Assembly: GCA_937864085.1 (NCBI GenBank)
Contig: CALMIH010000138.1
Span: 1-13,761 of the forward strand
DNA length: 13,761 nucleotides
Direction of reading: 5' to 3'
Source of the DNA: an uncultured Chloroflexota bacterium
GTDB lineage: Bacteria > Chloroflexota > Limnocylindria > Limnocylindrales > Limnocylindraceae
Position numbers and translations under genes: made by a program. Of the stretch, positions 12,420 to 13,761 are shown one piece after another; positions within the stretch are counted from its first letter, which is position 1, and each line of letters opens with the position of its first letter. The notes below the pieces were generated by a model. That model was not told the DNA's origin and made no database searches. It saw only the letters and a program-made list of their open reading frames with translations.

Positions 12420-13679
12420 CTAGCGCGCGAAGCGCGGAAGGTTTGCCGCGTGTGCGGCTAGGAGCTCGCCGCCGATCACCTCTGCAACGTCGTGGCTCGG
12501 CACCAGCGGATTCAGCGCAAGCGCGTCGATCGCTGCCGCGCGATCACCTGAGAGCGCCGCAGCAATGGTGGCTTTGCCGAACTCGCCGAGCTGCAAGACC
12601 AGGTCGCGGCGCGCTCCGGCGAGCGGCGCGATTGGGATCGGTCGCGCACCTGTTGCGTCAACTTCGCTCAGTACCTCAATGACTTGGTCGTCTGGAAGAT
12701 CGGGGATTGCGCCGTTATTGCGGACGTTGACAACAAGTCGGGCGGGCCTTGCGCCGGTGAGCGCCGCGATCAGGTCAAGTGCCGCGGCAGAGTAGAAGGC
12801 GCCGCCACGACTCTCCAGGAGTTTCGGCTTCTCTGCGAGCGCAGGATCCTTGTACATCTCAAGGAGCTGCGCCTCAATCTTTGCCACCTCAAGTCCGCGC
12901 GTCCCAGCGGCGCGTTGCTCAACGAGCACCTTCTCTGGCTCTGCGTAGTAGCGCAGATAGTAACTCGGAATCGCGCGCTCTTCGCGCAGCTGCGCTTCAC
13001 TCCAGTCGGTCATCTCGGCGAGCTTCGCGCTCTCTGTTGCAATGAGGCCGGCGAGCTTCGGCTCTCCGTCAACGCGGATCTCGCGGTACCAGGCGCCGTG
13101 ATTCAGTCCCGCCGATTCAACTTCGACACGCTCCGGCGTAACGCCGAAGTGCTCTGCCGCGCTGCGCTGCAGACCGATCGCCGAATTGCAGAGACCAACG
13201 GCGCGATGTCCTGCGCCGATCAGCGCTTGGCTCACCATAGAGACAGGATTTGCAAAGTCGAGGAGCCACGCCTTCGGGCTGCTCTTTGCGAGCGCTTCAG
13301 CGATCTCAATCGTTGGTGGCACGGTGCGCAGCGCCTTTGCCCAGCCGCCCGGACCAACCGTCTCTTGGCCGAGTACGCCGTGTGGGAGTGGGATTGACTC
13401 ATCCTTGACGCGCGCGGCAGATCCGCCGATGCGGTACTGCACGAGGCAGGCGTCCGGTCCGTCGAGCGCTTCGTCACGCGAGGTGGTGAGCTTGAGTCGC
13501 CCGCTCCAGCCAGCCTTGTCGAGCATCCGTTTCGCCAGGCCACCGAGGATCTCAAGGCGCGCAGGGTCAAGGTCCATCAAGACGAGTTCGTCCAGCGGGG
13601 TGCCGAGCCGCCCCTCGCCGATCCCTTCAATGAGCTCGGGGGTATAGGTGCTCCCAGCCCCAATGATGCTGACCTTCAA
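12420..13679 (-). CDS. GH4 family 6-phospho-beta-glucosidase
   Basis: 419 residues from TTG 13679. GH4 hallmarks in order: N-terminal NAD-binding MKVSIIGAGSTYTPELIEG, QYRIGGSAARVKDE (81-94), GVLGQETVGPGG (101-112), NPVSMV (144-149), GLCNSAIG (162-169, Cys164), AGLNHGAW (190-197, His194), PSYYLRYY (238-245, likely catalytic Tyr) and RGGAFYS. GH4 enzymes need NAD+ and a divalent metal and cleave 6-phospho-glycosides by an oxidation-elimination route; this motif set fits 6-phospho-beta-glucosidases, which include the chitobiose-phosphate hydrolase ChbF. It should act in the cytoplasm. The frame runs upstream to 13760, but family proteins start at this Met-Lys-Val-(Ser/Thr)-Ile-Ile-Gly, and TTG 13679 has an SD in front. 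In this context the substrate may be a phosphorylated chito-oligosaccharide. Confidence 0.92.
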   Translation of the reverse strand: MKVSIIGAGSTYTPELIEGIGEGRLGTPLDELVLMDLDPARLEILGGLAKRMLDKAGWSGRLKLTTSRDEALDGPDACLVQYRIGGSAARVKDESIPLPHGVLGQETVGPGGWAKALRTVPPTIEIAEALAKSSPKAWLLDFANPVSMVSQALIGAGHRAVGLCNSAIGLQRSAAEHFGVTPERVEVESAGLNHGAWYREIRVDGEPKLAGLIATESAKLAEMTDWSEAQLREERAIPSYYLRYYAEPEKVLVEQRAAGTRGLEVAKIEAQLLEMYKDPALAEKPKLLESRGGAFYSAAALDLIAALTGARPARLVVNVRNNGAIPDLPDDQVIEVLSEVDATGARPIPIAPLAGARRDLVLQLGEFGKATIAAALSGDRAAAIDALALNPLVPSHDVAEVIGGELLAAHAANLPRFAR

Positions 13680-13682
13680 AGA

Positions 13683-13691
13683 CCCCCCTTT
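13683..13691 (-). promoter_or_regulatory. Shine-Dalgarno for the GH4 gene
   Basis: On the minus strand AAAGGGGGG precedes the TTG at 13679; the AAGGGG part is five bases away. It supports the TTG start. Confidence 0.55.
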
Positions 13692-13708
13692 ACTGCGGTT
13701 CTGAGCTG

Positions 13709-13714
13709 ATTCTA
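13709..13714 (-). promoter_or_regulatory. -10 box for the GH4 gene
   Basis: TAGAAT on the minus strand, five of six bases matching TATAAT. It predicts a start near 13702 and a 5' leader of about 23 bases carrying the SD, unlike the leaderless starts elsewhere in this window. I see no good -35. Confidence 0.5.
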
Positions 13715-13761
13715 GGCTCTCCCCACGCTCAGCCCCGCTCGTGGGTTGCGCCCGTTGCACC

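Noticed and set aside
12424..12436. Hairpin CGCGC-GAA-GCGCG near the convergent stops
   Set aside because: Five-base stem with no T-tract, inside the last GH4 codons; a chance palindrome is likely in such GC-rich sequence.
12684..13397. 237-codon plus-strand open frame
   Set aside because: It is antisense to the GH4 gene, whose motifs are complete across the whole stretch.
13680..13760. 27-codon upstream extension of the GH4 protein
   Set aside because: Family proteins start at the MKVSIIGAGS-type motif, and the extension covers the -10 box and SD.

Overview
The window is a GC-rich, gene-dense piece of bacterial chromosome with ten protein genes (one cut by the left edge). I see no RNA genes, no CRISPR array and no mobile element. 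GC-rich codons, very short gaps, and first genes that seem to start directly behind a -10 box with no Shine-Dalgarno (SD) sequence would suit Actinomycetota or Chloroflexota. That placement is an inference with low confidence; the window has no taxonomic marker gene.

Left half (1-5688), sulfate activation and sulfation. A TauE/SafE-type membrane transporter fragment on the minus strand diverges from a PAPS-binding sulfotransferase (185-1450). This converges, one base apart, on cysC (minus, 1452-2651), an APS kinase with a long N-terminal domain that looks like a catalytically dead ATP sulfurylase. Thirty-one bases further, in the opposite direction, starts the operon cysQ-cysD-cysN (PAP phosphatase and both ATP sulfurylase subunits). 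Together they make APS (CysDN) and PAPS (CysC), transfer sulfate (sulfotransferase) and clear the by-product PAP (CysQ). No PAPS reductase or sulfite reductase is present here, so the visible enzymes fit sulfation of a product at least as well as cysteine synthesis.

Middle (5775-8513): a large exported serine hydrolase of the beta-lactamase/class C type, followed by a six- or seven-bladed propeller-like repeat region and a C-terminal fibronectin type III-like domain.

Right half (8622-13679), amino sugars. It holds a GH18 chitinase-like lipoprotein, a glycerol-1-phosphate dehydrogenase-like enzyme, a NodB-type deacetylase without a signal peptide, a BadF/GlcNAc kinase-type sugar kinase overlapping the deacetylase by 4 bp, and, converging on it, a GH4 6-phospho-beta-glucosidase. 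A reasonable reading is release of chito-oligosaccharides or cell-wall amino sugars outside the cell, then deacetylation, phosphorylation and phospho-glycoside cleavage inside. The substrate is not proven by sequence, and the dehydrogenase's place in this route is unclear.

The clearest candidates for something new are the pseudo-sulfurylase/APS kinase fusion, the sulfation-type cluster around an uncharacterised sulfotransferase, the hydrolase-propeller-FN3 fusion, the cytosolic deacetylase/kinase pair, and the consistent split between leaderless first genes and SD-led internal genes.
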